The position numbers and the translations under genes are program-made. DNA of 64,000 nucleotides. It comes from Pontibacter aydingkolensis. Its GTDB lineage: Bacteria; Bacteroidota; Bacteroidia; Cytophagales; Hymenobacteraceae. Below are positions 18,085 through 27,049 of this stretch, one piece after another (positions within the stretch are counted from its first letter, which is position 1; each line of letters begins with the position of its first letter). A model generated the notes under the pieces. It was not told the DNA's origin. It did not search any database and worked only from the letters and a program-made list of their open reading frames with translations. Location of the stretch: assembly GCF_019443125.1 (NCBI RefSeq), contig NZ_JAHYXK010000004.1:186001-250000 (forward strand), given 5' to 3'.

Positions 18085-20484
18085 TTACTTCAGTACCGCC
18101 AAGGTAGCACCGTTACCGCCGCGTTCCTCAGCCTCGTTGCCAACACTGGCTACTTCAGGCAGCGAGTATAAATAATCGCGCACTACCTGGCGCAACACAC
18201 CGTTGCCACGGCCATGCACTATTTTAATCTCCGGAATGCCAAGCATGATAGCCTCATCGGTAAAGTTCATCACTTTATTTAAAGCATCTTCGGCATACTC
18301 TCCGCGGATATCCAGGGTAGAGCCAAAATCGGCCATGCGCTGCGTAATGTTCATACCACGGGTATAACCTTGATCTGCTTTAGTTTCAGCAGCTTTTTTC
18401 TGCTTGGCTACCTGGCCCTCTATTTTTTCGAGGTTATCAACCTTCACAATCGTTTTGAGGCCACCAAAAAGTACCTCGGCCGTTTTACCTTTTATACTTA
18501 CCACCTGGCCTACAGAGTCCTGGCCTACCAGCGCCACATTATCGCCTTCTTTTATACTTGCGTTGGCAAGGCGTTTATGTGCAGGGCGGGGGTCTTCTTT
18601 GCGTACCTGCTCGTTGGCAAAAGTTTCCAGTTCCCGGCGAGCCTCTTTGGTTTGCTCTTTCTCGGCCTGGCTCTGCTTTATCTGCTGTATGGTAGCCTCA
18701 ATTTTCTGGTTGGCATCCTTTAATAGCAATTTTGCTTTGCCTTTGGCCTCGCGCATAATGTCCTGCTTGCTCTCTTCAAGGTAGTTCTTCAAGTCACCAT
18801 ACTCTTTCACGTTGCGCTTTAGCTTCTGCTCCAGTTTGGTAGCCTCCATCACCTTCTTTTCCAGTTCCTGCTTCTCAGTTTCGAGTTCTTCCAGTAACCT
18901 GTCGTAGCGTATCTTGTCTTTACCCACCAGGCTGCTGGCTTTGTCTACAATAGCTTTTGGCAGACCAATTTTACGGGCAATCTCGATGGCAAACGATGAA
19001 CCCGGCTTACCGATCTCCAGTTGGTAAAGCGGCTGCAGGTTTTTATGATCGTAGCGCATGGCACCGTTGATAATGCCTGGCGTTTTCTCTGCAAAGTTTT
19101 TCAGGTTGGTATAGTGCGTGGTAATCACACCGTATACTTTGCTGTTATTAAGCGTTTGCAACACAGCCTCGGCAATGGCACCGCCCAAAACCGGCTCTGT
19201 ACCCGTACCGAACTCGTCTATCAGCACCAGGCTTTTATGGTCGGCCACCGTCACAAACTTTTTCATGTTCGTGAGGTGCGAGCTGTACGTACTCAGGTCG
19301 TTTTCGATGGACTGCTCATCCCCGATATCGATAAAGATATCATGGAAGATACCTGCCTCTGAACCATCCTCTACCGGAATCAGCATACCGCATTGCACCA
19401 TGTACTGCAGCAAACCCACAGTTTTTAAACTAACAGATTTACCACCGGCGTTTGGTCCTGAAATAAGCAGGATGCGCTGGTCGCGGTTCAGTTCCAGGTC
19501 CATGGGCACGGTTAGCTTACCTATCTGACGGTGTGCCAGGTACAGCAGCGGGTGCATGGCCTGTTTCCAGTTAATGTGTGGGTACTTGTGCAACGTTGGC
19601 CTGTAAGCCTCTACCCTGCGTGCAAATGCCGCCTTAGCTCTGATAAAGTCCAGGAGACCCAGGTACTGGTAAGCTTTGCGCAGCTCCGGAATGTAATGGC
19701 GCAGCGTATTGGTAAGGCCCACAAGTATACGGATCAGCTCACGGTGGTACGCGTTCTCCAGATCTTTAATATCGTTGTTGAGTTCGAAGATAGACTCTGG
19801 CTCAATGTAAACTGTCTGCCCTGTGGCCGACTCGTCGTGAATCAAACCTTTGATGCGGCGCTTATGCTCTGCGATAACAGGAATAACCAAACGGCCTCCG
19901 CGAATGGTTGGCTCTACGTCAGAAGGTGTCCAGCCTTCGTTTTTGGCGTGACGGATGATAGACTGTATCTGCTTGCGAAGTATGGCCTGCTGCGAGATCA
20001 GGTCGCGCTTCAGGCGCTGCAGTTCTGGTGTGGCATCATCGCGCACGGCACCGGCATCGTCTACAACTTTATCCAGGGCAGCTATCAGCGAACGCTCTAC
20101 AGTTACGTTGGCACCCAAGGCTTTCAGGGCTTCATACTTTCCTTCTTCAGAACCGGAGATAAAGCGCAGCGAGTCGCGGATAGTGCGCAGCGACATTTTT
20201 ATCTCGAAGAAGTGTACCACGTCAAGGTATGCACCCTCCAGGGTAGCTCTGTCGAGGTAAGCGTTTACGTCGAAGTAGTGCTGCAGCGGAATTTCTGCGT
20301 CAGACTCCAACAGCTGTTTAAACTCGTCGGTTTGCTGTAGCAGGCGGTCCACCAGGTCGTGGCGGTTAAGGAATTGCATGCGGTTTACGAACTGGCGCCC
20401 CAGCGGGCTCAGGCACAATTCAGAAAGCATTTCCCGAACCTGCGCAAACCCAATTTTTATTTCGAAATTATCTGGATAGATCAA
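18085..20484 (-). CDS. mutS2: Endonuclease/ATPase MutS2
   Basis: 799 residues. Residues about 10-300 are the MutS core and clamp helices. The ATPase has Walker A GPNAGGKS (343-350) and Walker B LVLIDEFGTGTEP, followed by the HYTNLK signature. A long coiled coil (about 515-630) leads to a KOW-like segment and a C-terminal Smr nuclease domain (STLDIRGEYAEDALNKV ... KIVHGRGNGVLR). MutS2 is not the mismatch-repair MutS; family members suppress recombination or rescue collided ribosomes. The start codon is TTG; an in-frame stop lies just upstream. Confidence 0.95.
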   Translation of the reverse strand: MIYPDNFEIKIGFAQVREMLSELCLSPLGRQFVNRMQFLNRHDLVDRLLQQTDEFKQLLESDAEIPLQHYFDVNAYLDRATLEGAYLDVVHFFEIKMSLRTIRDSLRFISGSEEGKYEALKALGANVTVERSLIAALDKVVDDAGAVRDDATPELQRLKRDLISQQAILRKQIQSIIRHAKNEGWTPSDVEPTIRGGRLVIPVIAEHKRRIKGLIHDESATGQTVYIEPESIFELNNDIKDLENAYHRELIRILVGLTNTLRHYIPELRKAYQYLGLLDFIRAKAAFARRVEAYRPTLHKYPHINWKQAMHPLLYLAHRQIGKLTVPMDLELNRDQRILLISGPNAGGKSVSLKTVGLLQYMVQCGMLIPVEDGSEAGIFHDIFIDIGDEQSIENDLSTYSSHLTNMKKFVTVADHKSLVLIDEFGTGTEPVLGGAIAEAVLQTLNNSKVYGVITTHYTNLKNFAEKTPGIINGAMRYDHKNLQPLYQLEIGKPGSSFAIEIARKIGLPKAIVDKASSLVGKDKIRYDRLLEELETEKQELEKKVMEATKLEQKLKRNVKEYGDLKNYLEESKQDIMREAKGKAKLLLKDANQKIEATIQQIKQSQAEKEQTKEARRELETFANEQVRKEDPRPAHKRLANASIKEGDNVALVGQDSVGQVVSIKGKTAEVLFGGLKTIVKVDNLEKIEGQVAKQKKAAETKADQGYTRGMNITQRMADFGSTLDIRGEYAEDALNKVMNFTDEAIMLGIPEIKIVHGRGNGVLRQVVRDYLYSLPEVASVGNEAEERGGNGATLAVLK

Positions 20485-20505
20485 TGTTTATCTCTTAATT
20501 TAAGG

Positions 20506-20513
20506 CAAATTTA
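20506..20513 (-). promoter_or_regulatory. -7 box for mutS2
   Basis: Minus-strand TAAATTTG matches TAnnTTTG exactly, 21 bp upstream of the TTG start. No well-spaced -33 TTG is visible. Confidence 0.45.
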
Positions 20514-20613
20514 GCATTTAATAACAAGTATAAGCAGGTGTTTTGTTCGTTTTGGCAACCTTGTTTTTGACAAAAGAAAATGTGACAAAGGACAAAAGAA
20601 CTCTATACCTGTT

Positions 20614-20669
20614 TTAACTCTCTAACTCGCTAACTTTTTAACTTTCTAACTTTTTAACTCTCTAACTCA
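20614..20669. repeat. Seven-copy 8-bp tandem array touching a start codon
   Basis: Seven consecutive copies of an octamer close to YTAACTYT (TTAACTCT, CTAACTCG, CTAACTTT, TTAACTTT, CTAACTTT, TTAACTCT, CTAACTCA) end one base before the ATG at 20671. The array therefore forms the whole leader next to the start codon of the YhcH-family gene. Copy-number change would alter promoter or leader spacing. Confidence 0.85.
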
Positions 20670-20670
20670 A

Positions 20671-21129
20671 ATGGTTCTCGATAAACTCGCTAACGCACAG
20701 CGCTACTACACGTTGCACCCACTCTTCGAAAAGGCTTTCGCTTACCTCCGAGACACTGACCTGGCAAAAGTGCCAACCGGCGTGCACGAAATTGAGGGCA
20801 GAAAACTGTTTGCCATTGTATCGGAGGGTGCTGGCGTAACTGAGCAGGAGTATAAACTGGAGGTCCACCGCAAATACATCGACATACAGTATGTGATAGC
20901 TGGCACCGACCATATGGGCTGGAAAGACCTGGCACAGTGCGAAATGCCCAACGACCCTTATAACGAAGCCCGCGACGCTGCTTTCTTCCCTGACAAAACG
21001 GAGAGTTGGTTCTATGTGCCTGCCGGCTCCTTCACTATCTTCTACCCCGACGATGCCCACGCCGCCATGGTTACCGGTGAAAATGTGGTGAGAAAGGTGG
21101 TATTGAAGATAGCAGTGGAACGTAAGTAA
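20671..21129 (+). CDS. YhcH/YjgK/YiaL family protein
   Basis: 152 residues of the cupin-like DUF386 family (also called EbgC/NanQ-like). Typical stretches are KVPTGVHEIEGRKLFAIV, EYKLEVHRKYIDIQYVIAGTDHMGW, DKTESWFYVPAGSFTIFYPDDAHAAMV and VVRKVVLKI. Family members bind a metal through conserved His/Glu residues and act on sugars or sialic-acid anomers, in the cytoplasm. No sugar genes lie beside this copy, so the substrate is open. Its leader is the 8-bp tandem array. Confidence 0.9.
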   Translation: MVLDKLANAQRYYTLHPLFEKAFAYLRDTDLAKVPTGVHEIEGRKLFAIVSEGAGVTEQEYKLEVHRKYIDIQYVIAGTDHMGWKDLAQCEMPNDPYNEARDAAFFPDKTESWFYVPAGSFTIFYPDDAHAAMVTGENVVRKVVLKIAVERK

Positions 21130-21214
21130 ACTCGCTCTGACGATTACGGTTCTCTATTGATTCTGATTTAAAATCGTATCAGTTTAATTTTAAATTATAC
21201 CTAGAGGAGATGTT

Positions 21215-21685
21215 ATGAAACTTTCCTATTTGACCTTTTTCAAATTTGCGTTAAGTTTTCTGACTTCATGTAGTGAAAGAAGTGATCAAAGTTTGAGTGG
21301 AGGCTCTACAGAATATAGAACCGATACAACAGCAACTTTAAATGACAGTAAAATCTATCCACTAACTGATATTGATGAGAATTTTGAAATATTTCTTAGT
21401 CACTTTAACAGAGTTTCTGTATTTCAAACAGCACGTATTGATTTTCCCTTGATGTACAAAGAAGTAGATATGGACTCTGAAAATTTAAGTTTGATAGAAG
21501 GAAAAATAGAGAAGCCAGACTTTCTGAAAATGGATTTTACTTTCGATAAAAGTATGGCTGATAGGACTGTTGATGCATATACTCAGGATATTGATGTTAG
21601 GAACAATAAGGCTACTATTATGATAAGAGGAGTAGATAATGGGATTGCTACCGATTATTTTTTTGAGAAGAGAAGTGGCAAGTGA
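21215..21685 (+). CDS. Short lipoprotein of unknown function
   Basis: 156 residues. The N-terminus MKLSYLTFFKFALSFLTSC is a lipoprotein signal with the Cys at residue 19. A purine-rich AGAGGAGAT sits before the ATG. The mature part is polar, with no family I recognise. The gene is AT-rich compared with its neighbours, which may indicate recent acquisition. Single gene. Confidence 0.65.
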   Translation: MKLSYLTFFKFALSFLTSCSERSDQSLSGGSTEYRTDTTATLNDSKIYPLTDIDENFEIFLSHFNRVSVFQTARIDFPLMYKEVDMDSENLSLIEGKIEKPDFLKMDFTFDKSMADRTVDAYTQDIDVRNNKATIMIRGVDNGIATDYFFEKRSGK

Positions 21686-21872
21686 ATGTTAGTTTATTTT
21701 GAAGACCACTCGACTTAAAATCTTCCCTTAACAATTGCTGTTCACAACTTCGTAGAAAAGTTACAATCAAACAAAAAGCCATTTATCTAGCTATGAAACA
21801 AGACTTAGCTTTTATACTTCGAATCTCATCACTTATGAATGAAGTAAATTATTAAGTACAAGCACTCAGCCC

Positions 21873-22364
21873 ATGCAACAACCTCAAATCCTAAACACCT
21901 CACCTAAATACCTTATAGGCATACGCACCACCACTACCCTTTCGGCTAACAATGCAGTGGCTCTGTGGGCCAGCTTTATGCCGCGAAGGAAGGAAATCGC
22001 AAACAGAATAGAACAGGCTTTATACTCCGTGCAGGTTTACCCTGAAAGTACAAGTATGGATAAATTCACCCCAGAAACGCAGTTTGAAAAGTGGGCGGCA
22101 GTGGAGGTAACAGAGGTCGACACTATTCCGGAAAGTATGGAAACGCTTGAACTGGCAGGTGGCATGTATGCGGTGTTTCTGCACAAAGGTCCAGCCAGCG
22201 ATTTTTATAAAACGGCGCAATACATTTATGGTACCTGGCTACCCAACTCAGAATATCAACTTGACAACCGGCCGCAATTTGAAGTGATGGGAGAAAAATA
22301 CCTGGGCCATGCTAATCCGGATTCGGAGGAAGAAGTATGGGTGCCGATAAAACTAAAAATATAG
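21873..22364 (+). CDS. GyrI-like / effector-binding domain protein
   Basis: 163 residues, a stand-alone GyrI-like (AraC effector-binding) domain: YLIGIRTTTTLS, FEKWAAVEV, LAGGMYAVFLHKGPASDFYKTAQYIYGTWLPNSEYQLDNRPQFEVMGEKY and the final VWVPIKL. This fold binds small molecules. Without a DNA-binding domain it may be a small-molecule sensor, hydrolase or scavenger. It sits downstream of an unrelated lipoprotein gene with a 187-bp gap. Confidence 0.85.
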   Translation: MQQPQILNTSPKYLIGIRTTTTLSANNAVALWASFMPRRKEIANRIEQALYSVQVYPESTSMDKFTPETQFEKWAAVEVTEVDTIPESMETLELAGGMYAVFLHKGPASDFYKTAQYIYGTWLPNSEYQLDNRPQFEVMGEKYLGHANPDSEEEVWVPIKLKI

Positions 22365-22407
22365 CCCCTGTTTCAAACTCCAAAATAAGTAGAACCCATT
22401 GTATTTC

Positions 22408-23463
22408 TTACCTCGTCAATTCCAGTAATCGCCTTACCAGGTCAGAGTCCAAACTTGTCTCCGGGTAACGCTGCAGTACATCCAAAAAGCTGGTGAGCAG
22501 GTGTGGGTTATCAGCTAAGTTCGAAAAGTATACTACCAGCAACTGGCTCTCCGGCACCCGTATTACCAGGTTACTGAAGCCGCAGGTGTTGCCGGTATGG
22601 TACATCTCCAGGCTACCATTGCTACGCCTAGAGTAGAACCAGCCCATGCCGTAGTGCCAGTTCAAATTATCTTCGATCAGAGTATTTATACTTGGTAAGG
22701 TCTTATCCAGCTGAAATGCTTCATGCTTCTCCAGCCCATTGTGCCACTTCAGGAAGTCCTGCACCGAAGTATAAATGCAGCCATCGCCTTTCGTAGCACT
22801 GCATGTGCTTTGGTCGGAGAAAATGGCCTCTCCAGTTACACTCAGAGTATAGCCCATTGCACGGTTTGGTATACTTTTTCCGGCCTCGTAAAGCATTGTA
22901 TTGGCCATACCCAAAGGCAATAAAATGTGCTGCTGCAAAAATTCGGGATAGGTTAAGCCTGATACCTTTTCCACGAGTAGCGCCAACAACACATAGCCGG
23001 TGTTGCTATAGCGGTACTGCGAACCTGGCTCGAAAAGTAAATGAGGTTGCTCGGCTATTATCTCCAGCACTTCCTCATCGCGCACCTGCTCCTGACGGCT
23101 GTCATCTACATAAGCTTCATAATCTGGTAATCCGGAGGTGTGGCAAAGCAGGTGCTTTATACTTATTTCGTTGCCGAGGTGTGCCAGTTCCGGGAAATAG
23201 TTTTGCAGTTTATCCTCGTACGTAAGCAAACCCTGCTGTTGCAACAACTGTACACACATGGCAGTAAATTGCTTTGAAACTGATGCCAACCGGAAATTTG
23301 TAGCCAGGTTTATACGCTTACCTGTTTCCAGATCAGCCAGCCCTATGCTGTTTTCATAAAGCACCTCTCCTGCCCTGGCCACCAATATAGCTGCCCCCGG
23401 ATTGGTGTCGGAGTAGTGGGTATGCAAATGTGCGTGGACTGCCTGAGATAGAGTTTCAGCCAT
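22408..23463 (-). CDS. Serine hydrolase, beta-lactamase class C family
   Basis: 351 residues. The active-site SxxK motif is in FRLASVSKQFTAM (about residue 61), the YxN motif is YRYSNTGY (about 149) and the third-box equivalent lies in the HTGNTCGFSN region. The family includes class C beta-lactamases, D-alanyl-D-alanine peptidases and esterases. No signal peptide is seen, so it may be cytoplasmic and not a resistance enzyme. The start MAETLSQAVHAHLH fits the family. Confidence 0.88.
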   Translation of the reverse strand: MAETLSQAVHAHLHTHYSDTNPGAAILVARAGEVLYENSIGLADLETGKRINLATNFRLASVSKQFTAMCVQLLQQQGLLTYEDKLQNYFPELAHLGNEISIKHLLCHTSGLPDYEAYVDDSRQEQVRDEEVLEIIAEQPHLLFEPGSQYRYSNTGYVLLALLVEKVSGLTYPEFLQQHILLPLGMANTMLYEAGKSIPNRAMGYTLSVTGEAIFSDQSTCSATKGDGCIYTSVQDFLKWHNGLEKHEAFQLDKTLPSINTLIEDNLNWHYGMGWFYSRRSNGSLEMYHTGNTCGFSNLVIRVPESQLLVVYFSNLADNPHLLTSFLDVLQRYPETSLDSDLVRRLLELTR

Positions 23464-23651
23464 GGTTTAGGGCTTGTTCGGTACTAAAGTATAAAATTAT
23501 ATTCTCTGTAGCTATGGTGAATTCGATATCAAACCATTATTATACTTTACATAATATAGCAACCACACACTTATCTCGAATTTATATTTCAAATTTGGTA
23601 TTTTAGCTATCTTTCCTAACAGATTTACGAAAGCACTTTAACATTTATACT

Positions 23652-23960
23652 TTGAAAAAATACGGATTACACGGCAATCTAAAGGCTCAGAACGGCCTTG
23701 GTAAAGAATTGGCAGCTATACTTTTACAAGCCTCTGCACTTGTTTCAACGGCAAAAGGATGTCATTTATACTTAGTAAGCACAGACAAGCAAAACCCCGA
23801 CACCATCTGGATCACCGAAGTTTGGGACAGCAAAGAAGACCATGACAGCTCACTGCAACTGGATGGTGTCGGCGCTTTGATCTCACAGGCAATGCCGTTA
23901 CTGGCAGGTAAACCAGAGAAAGGACTTGAACTGGAAGTTTTGGGTGGAATTCCTGCTTAA
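23652..23960 (+). CDS. Antibiotic biosynthesis monooxygenase (ABM) family protein
   Basis: 102 residues, the size of dimeric alpha/beta-barrel ABM proteins (KYGLHGNLKAQNGLGKELAAILLQASALVSTAKGCHLYLV ... DTIWITEVWDSKEDHDSSLQL). Such proteins oxidise quinols or other aromatics without a cofactor, or merely bind them. The start is TTG, directly after a TTTATACTT string. It overlaps the 3' end of the convergent next gene by 4 bp. Confidence 0.85.
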   Translation: MKKYGLHGNLKAQNGLGKELAAILLQASALVSTAKGCHLYLVSTDKQNPDTIWITEVWDSKEDHDSSLQLDGVGALISQAMPLLAGKPEKGLELEVLGGIPA

Positions 23961-24733
23961 AACTTCTCCTCTACTCCCAGCCCAAATAACGCATAATCAT
24001 ACTTTACCGGATCGGTCGGGTCAAATGATCTGAGATGATCAGTCAGTTCTTCGGCAGTTTGCCAGTCCATGCCTTTGCGTGTGATCAGGCCTAGTTTGCG
24101 GGCTACTCGCTCCACATGCACATCGCAGGGACAAACAAGATCGGCAGGTTTCATCATTTCCCATATTCCAAAATCTACTCCTTTGTCATCTTTCCGTACC
24201 ATCCAGCGCAGGTACATGTTCATGCGTTTGCAGGCAGATTTTCGTGCCGGAGTAGAGATGTGCTTTTTGGTACGGTGCGGGGCATCCTCCAGGCTAAAAA
24301 CCAAATCGTGAAAGTATGCCAGCCTGTCTTTCTGATACCTGATCTCGTTGTGCACGCCTGTAAAAGCAGTTTCAAGGCTATCGTGCTGGCTGTAGTACCA
24401 TCTGAAAAAGTGTAGCAGGTATAGCAGGTCTGTATCGTTAAAAGTGCGGTGCTTGAAGCCAAGAAAACGCATCAGGTCCTGCTCCTGGTGGTTTAGAATG
24501 AAATCATGCGGGGCATTGTCCATCAGGTTCATCAACTTTATGCAATTATTGATGATGGTTTTACGCTGCCCCCAGGCAAGTATAGAAGCAAAAAAGCCAC
24601 TTATCTCTATGTCCTGTTTTTTGGTAAATCTATGCGGAATAGAAACCGGATCATTCGGAATAAAGTCAGGCTGGTTATACTTGTTCACCCTGTCGTCGAG
24701 TAAGGCTTTTATGGCGGCGTAACCTTGTTTCAT
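23957..24733 (-). CDS. TIGR02757 family protein
   Basis: 258 residues. The sequence matches the TIGR02757 family (NKYNQPDFIPNDPVSIPHRFTKKQDIEISGFFASILAWGQRKTIINNCIKLM ... RMNMYLRWMVRKDDKGVDFGIW ... LVCPCDVHVERVARKLGL). The C-terminal part (PCDVHVERVARKLGL ... TDHLRSFDPTDPVKYDYALFGLG) looks related to the helix-hairpin-helix DNA glycosylases, but no activity is shown. Cytoplasmic; single gene. Its upstream region holds the paired GC-rich hairpins. Confidence 0.88.
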   Translation of the reverse strand: MKQGYAAIKALLDDRVNKYNQPDFIPNDPVSIPHRFTKKQDIEISGFFASILAWGQRKTIINNCIKLMNLMDNAPHDFILNHQEQDLMRFLGFKHRTFNDTDLLYLLHFFRWYYSQHDSLETAFTGVHNEIRYQKDRLAYFHDLVFSLEDAPHRTKKHISTPARKSACKRMNMYLRWMVRKDDKGVDFGIWEMMKPADLVCPCDVHVERVARKLGLITRKGMDWQTAEELTDHLRSFDPTDPVKYDYALFGLGVEEKF

Positions 24734-24768
24734 GTTGTAAAGTACGGGAATTTGAGTGAATGTTTACC

Positions 24769-24927
24769 TCCCCGTATTACCCCCTCCTAAAAACAGGAGG
24801 GGGTAATACGGGGATATTTTATACTGCTTTTTGACTTCCTTACTGAATTCCATATTCTCAAATCAGATACAGAAAATTCTGTAATAATTACTCACAAAAA
24901 GCACCCCCTCCTGTTTTTAGGAGGGGG
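24769..24927. repeat. Two opposed CCCCCTCCT hairpins
   Basis: Hairpin 1 has perfect 20-bp arms, 24769-24788 and 24795-24814, around loop AAAAAC. Hairpin 2 has CCCCCTCCT (24904-24912), loop GTTTTT, AGGAGGGGG (24919-24927). The loops are complementary, so the units lie in opposite orientation and also pair with each other. Short ACCTCCCC-like ends flank the pair. It is the same family as 11029 and similar in plan to 12437-12628. Confidence 0.85.
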
Positions 24928-24941
24928 CAGGGGGAGGTAAC

Positions 24942-24971
24942 AAAAAACGCCTGAACATTACTGCCCAGGCG
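24942..24971 (-). terminator. Terminator for the LysM gene
   Basis: Reading the minus strand, CGCCTG (24966-24971) pairs with CAGGCG (24948-24953), followed by six T residues (24942-24947), 30 bp after the LysM gene stop. Confidence 0.75.
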
Positions 24972-25000
24972 CCTTACTTCTACTTTATACTTCACTAGCC

Positions 25001-25996
25001 TTACGGCATATAAGAAACCTCTACTCTGAATTTTTGATCTACGGCACCCAGTTTCTGGTAGGCCTTTTTAGAGATACGCACCACCACTTTATCGTTGGCT
25101 CCTGTTTCGGGTAACTTTCCTATAACGCGTACATACACCACCTGGCCGTTCATGGCATTCTTTACCTGCATAATAGTGCCCACAGGAGCCGATTTATGCA
25201 ACGCCAGATATTTATTTGTGTCGGCCTTCGGGTCAATCATCTCGGCCATGCCGCTTTCAATTATCTTTTTAACACCTGATGCAGGATTCTCTTCTTCAGG
25301 CGCTTCTTCTACACGCTCGTTCGCTGCCACAGTAGTGGCTGGAGTGGTAGTAGCTGTTGATGCAGTTGTTGTAACCGGAGTTGAAGTATTGGAAGTTGAA
25401 GCAACAGCTGTTTCTGCTGCCGGCTTCGTCTTTGTCATTTCATCGTCAGGCTCCGGAGTATAAACTGGTTTTTTGGTAGGCGTTGCCATACCTTTGCCAA
25501 CAACAAGCTCTGAGCCTACACTGATGCTATTGTCCTTGAGGTTGTTCCAGAGCTTGATATCCTCTACAGTAATGTTGTGCTGGCGTGAGATAGAATAAAG
25601 TGTTTGTTTTGGTTCTACAGTATGCAGCTTATTACCAGCGTTGTTTACGGTGTACGTACGGTTGCTGGCAGCCGGCGCAGCCGGAGTAGTTTTAGCAGCA
25701 GAGGCTACAACTGTACTAGATGCACTACTATACTTACGTGGAATAAGCACGATCTCCCCTATTTTTATGGAAGACTGCACATGCGGATTTGCTTCCACGA
25801 TCTGGGCAACCGGTGTGTTATACTTTCTCGATAAAGCGTAAAGCGTTTCTTTCGGCTCTACCTTGTGCTGCACAAAAAGCTTTCCGTTTTTGCGCTCCAC
25901 ACCAACCGAATCACGAACAGCTGTAACCTCAAAGGCATTAGCCGAAAAAGAGAGCAAAGGCACTGCTACAAGAGCAACTAATAAAGATCGAACCAT
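25001..25996 (-). CDS. Exported LysM-repeat peptidoglycan-binding protein
   Basis: 331 residues. It has a signal peptide (VRSLLVALVAVPLLSFSANA), then two LysM domains (about 45-90, HKVEPKETLYALSRKYNTPVAQIVEANP; and about 123-165, HTVEPKQTLYSISRQHNITVEDIKLWN). A Thr/Ala/Pro-rich linker (about 175-230) leads to a C-terminal SH3/double-psi beta-barrel-like domain (IGTIMQVKNAMNGQVVYVRVIGKLP) as in RlpA-related wall proteins. It should bind peptidoglycan in the periplasm. The C-terminal domain type is my inference. Confidence 0.85.
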   Translation of the reverse strand: MVRSLLVALVAVPLLSFSANAFEVTAVRDSVGVERKNGKLFVQHKVEPKETLYALSRKYNTPVAQIVEANPHVQSSIKIGEIVLIPRKYSSASSTVVASAAKTTPAAPAASNRTYTVNNAGNKLHTVEPKQTLYSISRQHNITVEDIKLWNNLKDNSISVGSELVVGKGMATPTKKPVYTPEPDDEMTKTKPAAETAVASTSNTSTPVTTTASTATTTPATTVAANERVEEAPEEENPASGVKKIIESGMAEMIDPKADTNKYLALHKSAPVGTIMQVKNAMNGQVVYVRVIGKLPETGANDKVVVRISKKAYQKLGAVDQKFRVEVSYMP

Positions 25997-26010
25997 GGCT
26001 AAAAATTGTA

Positions 26011-26787
26011 CTATGCTAAAAGTGAGTATACCTGCAAAATCTGTTTGTCGAGCAGCAGGTATAACCCGAGGTTAAAGATAAAAAAAGTATCTGAACCTAT
26101 GCCACTTAATCCGCTGCCAAGTTTAACTTTTAAACGCAGCTTACCTTCTAAATCATATATAACCACAAAATTATCTAATTCACCACTCTCCGCTTGCGCA
26201 TAGTAACTTATTACTATACAAGAATTTGCCTCTGCATATGCTATACCCTGCACCGGCCTGGCACCTGATTGTTCAATTAAAAAATTGCACACATCCTCAA
26301 AGTATGACTCTCCCTGCATATAAAGCACAGGATAAACGCAGTCGCGGTACCGGTCACTACTAAAATCTGAAACCTGCTGAGCTGCTCTGTACTGGCTTAT
26401 ATCAGTTTGAATTGTATCTCCATTTTCAGGACCAATTATTGTCAGGGCTTCTTCGGGTGCATTGGGGTTATACACCAGCATGCCTTCTTGAGATAAGCCA
26501 TAAAAAGCCATGTCATCCAATGACCATTCCTGGTTTCCTGTATCAGCGCTTAAAGCAGTTATACCTTTATGCTGCCCGGTTTTACGATCTCCGTATCCGT
26601 GTAAATATACCATGCCATACTGCGCATCTTCCAGCCCCTGCCACCATGCTTTTGAAGGATTAATATCCAGCTTTTGAAGTATAAAGCCAGCCGCATCCAA
26701 AGTATAAAAATGGGTGAGTAGCAGGTCCGGGTCGCGCACCTCCAGGGCCAGCTTCCGGCAGGCAGTATCGATGCGGATACGCCACAC
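26011..26787 (-). CDS. DUF4905 family protein, start codon uncertain
   Basis: 258 residues from a GTG at 26787 (VWRIRIDTACRKLALEVRD ... YLHGYGDRKTGQHKGITALSADTGNQEWS ... FNLGLYLLLDKQILQVYSLL). It is a predicted beta-rich, propeller-like Bacteroidota family of unknown function. In the same frame, coding-like sequence extends upstream (LLYSYDFQAP directly before the GTG) to a stop about 75 bp away, but contains no ATG, GTG or TTG. The true start is therefore unclear. It ends 14 bp before the LysM gene's start on the same strand, so the two may be co-transcribed. Confidence 0.7.
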   Translation of the reverse strand: MWRIRIDTACRKLALEVRDPDLLLTHFYTLDAAGFILQKLDINPSKAWWQGLEDAQYGMVYLHGYGDRKTGQHKGITALSADTGNQEWSLDDMAFYGLSQEGMLVYNPNAPEEALTIIGPENGDTIQTDISQYRAAQQVSDFSSDRYRDCVYPVLYMQGESYFEDVCNFLIEQSGARPVQGIAYAEANSCIVISYYAQAESGELDNFVVIYDLEGKLRLKVKLGSGLSGIGSDTFFIFNLGLYLLLDKQILQVYSLLA

Positions 26788-27049
26788 CGGCGCCTGAAAA
26801 TCGTATGAATAGAGTAAGGAAAGTATAACCTTGTGTTTTTTTGTTATATTAGAGCATGTTTAAAATTCATCCTTTGCGCTGCAAACTGCCCATAAAGGAA
26901 CCTGACTCCACCTTTTTTTCGCCACGTAGCGCTGCTATGCGGCTCTAAAAACGTTTCGCCAGAACCCTTTCTGTTCAATTTTCGCTCACAAAAACGAAAT
27001 TTAAACAAGCTCTTATTGCCAGATTGGACTTCAACCAGCCCCCTAAATT

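Noticed and set aside
19531..20340. A 269-codon open frame antisense to mutS2
   Set aside because: No recognisable domain, and mutS2 coding sequence is intact on the other strand.
20614..20669. CRISPR-like reading of the short tandem repeats
   Set aside because: Units are 8 bp and directly adjacent without spacers, so this is a simple tandem array. No CRISPR array was seen in the window.
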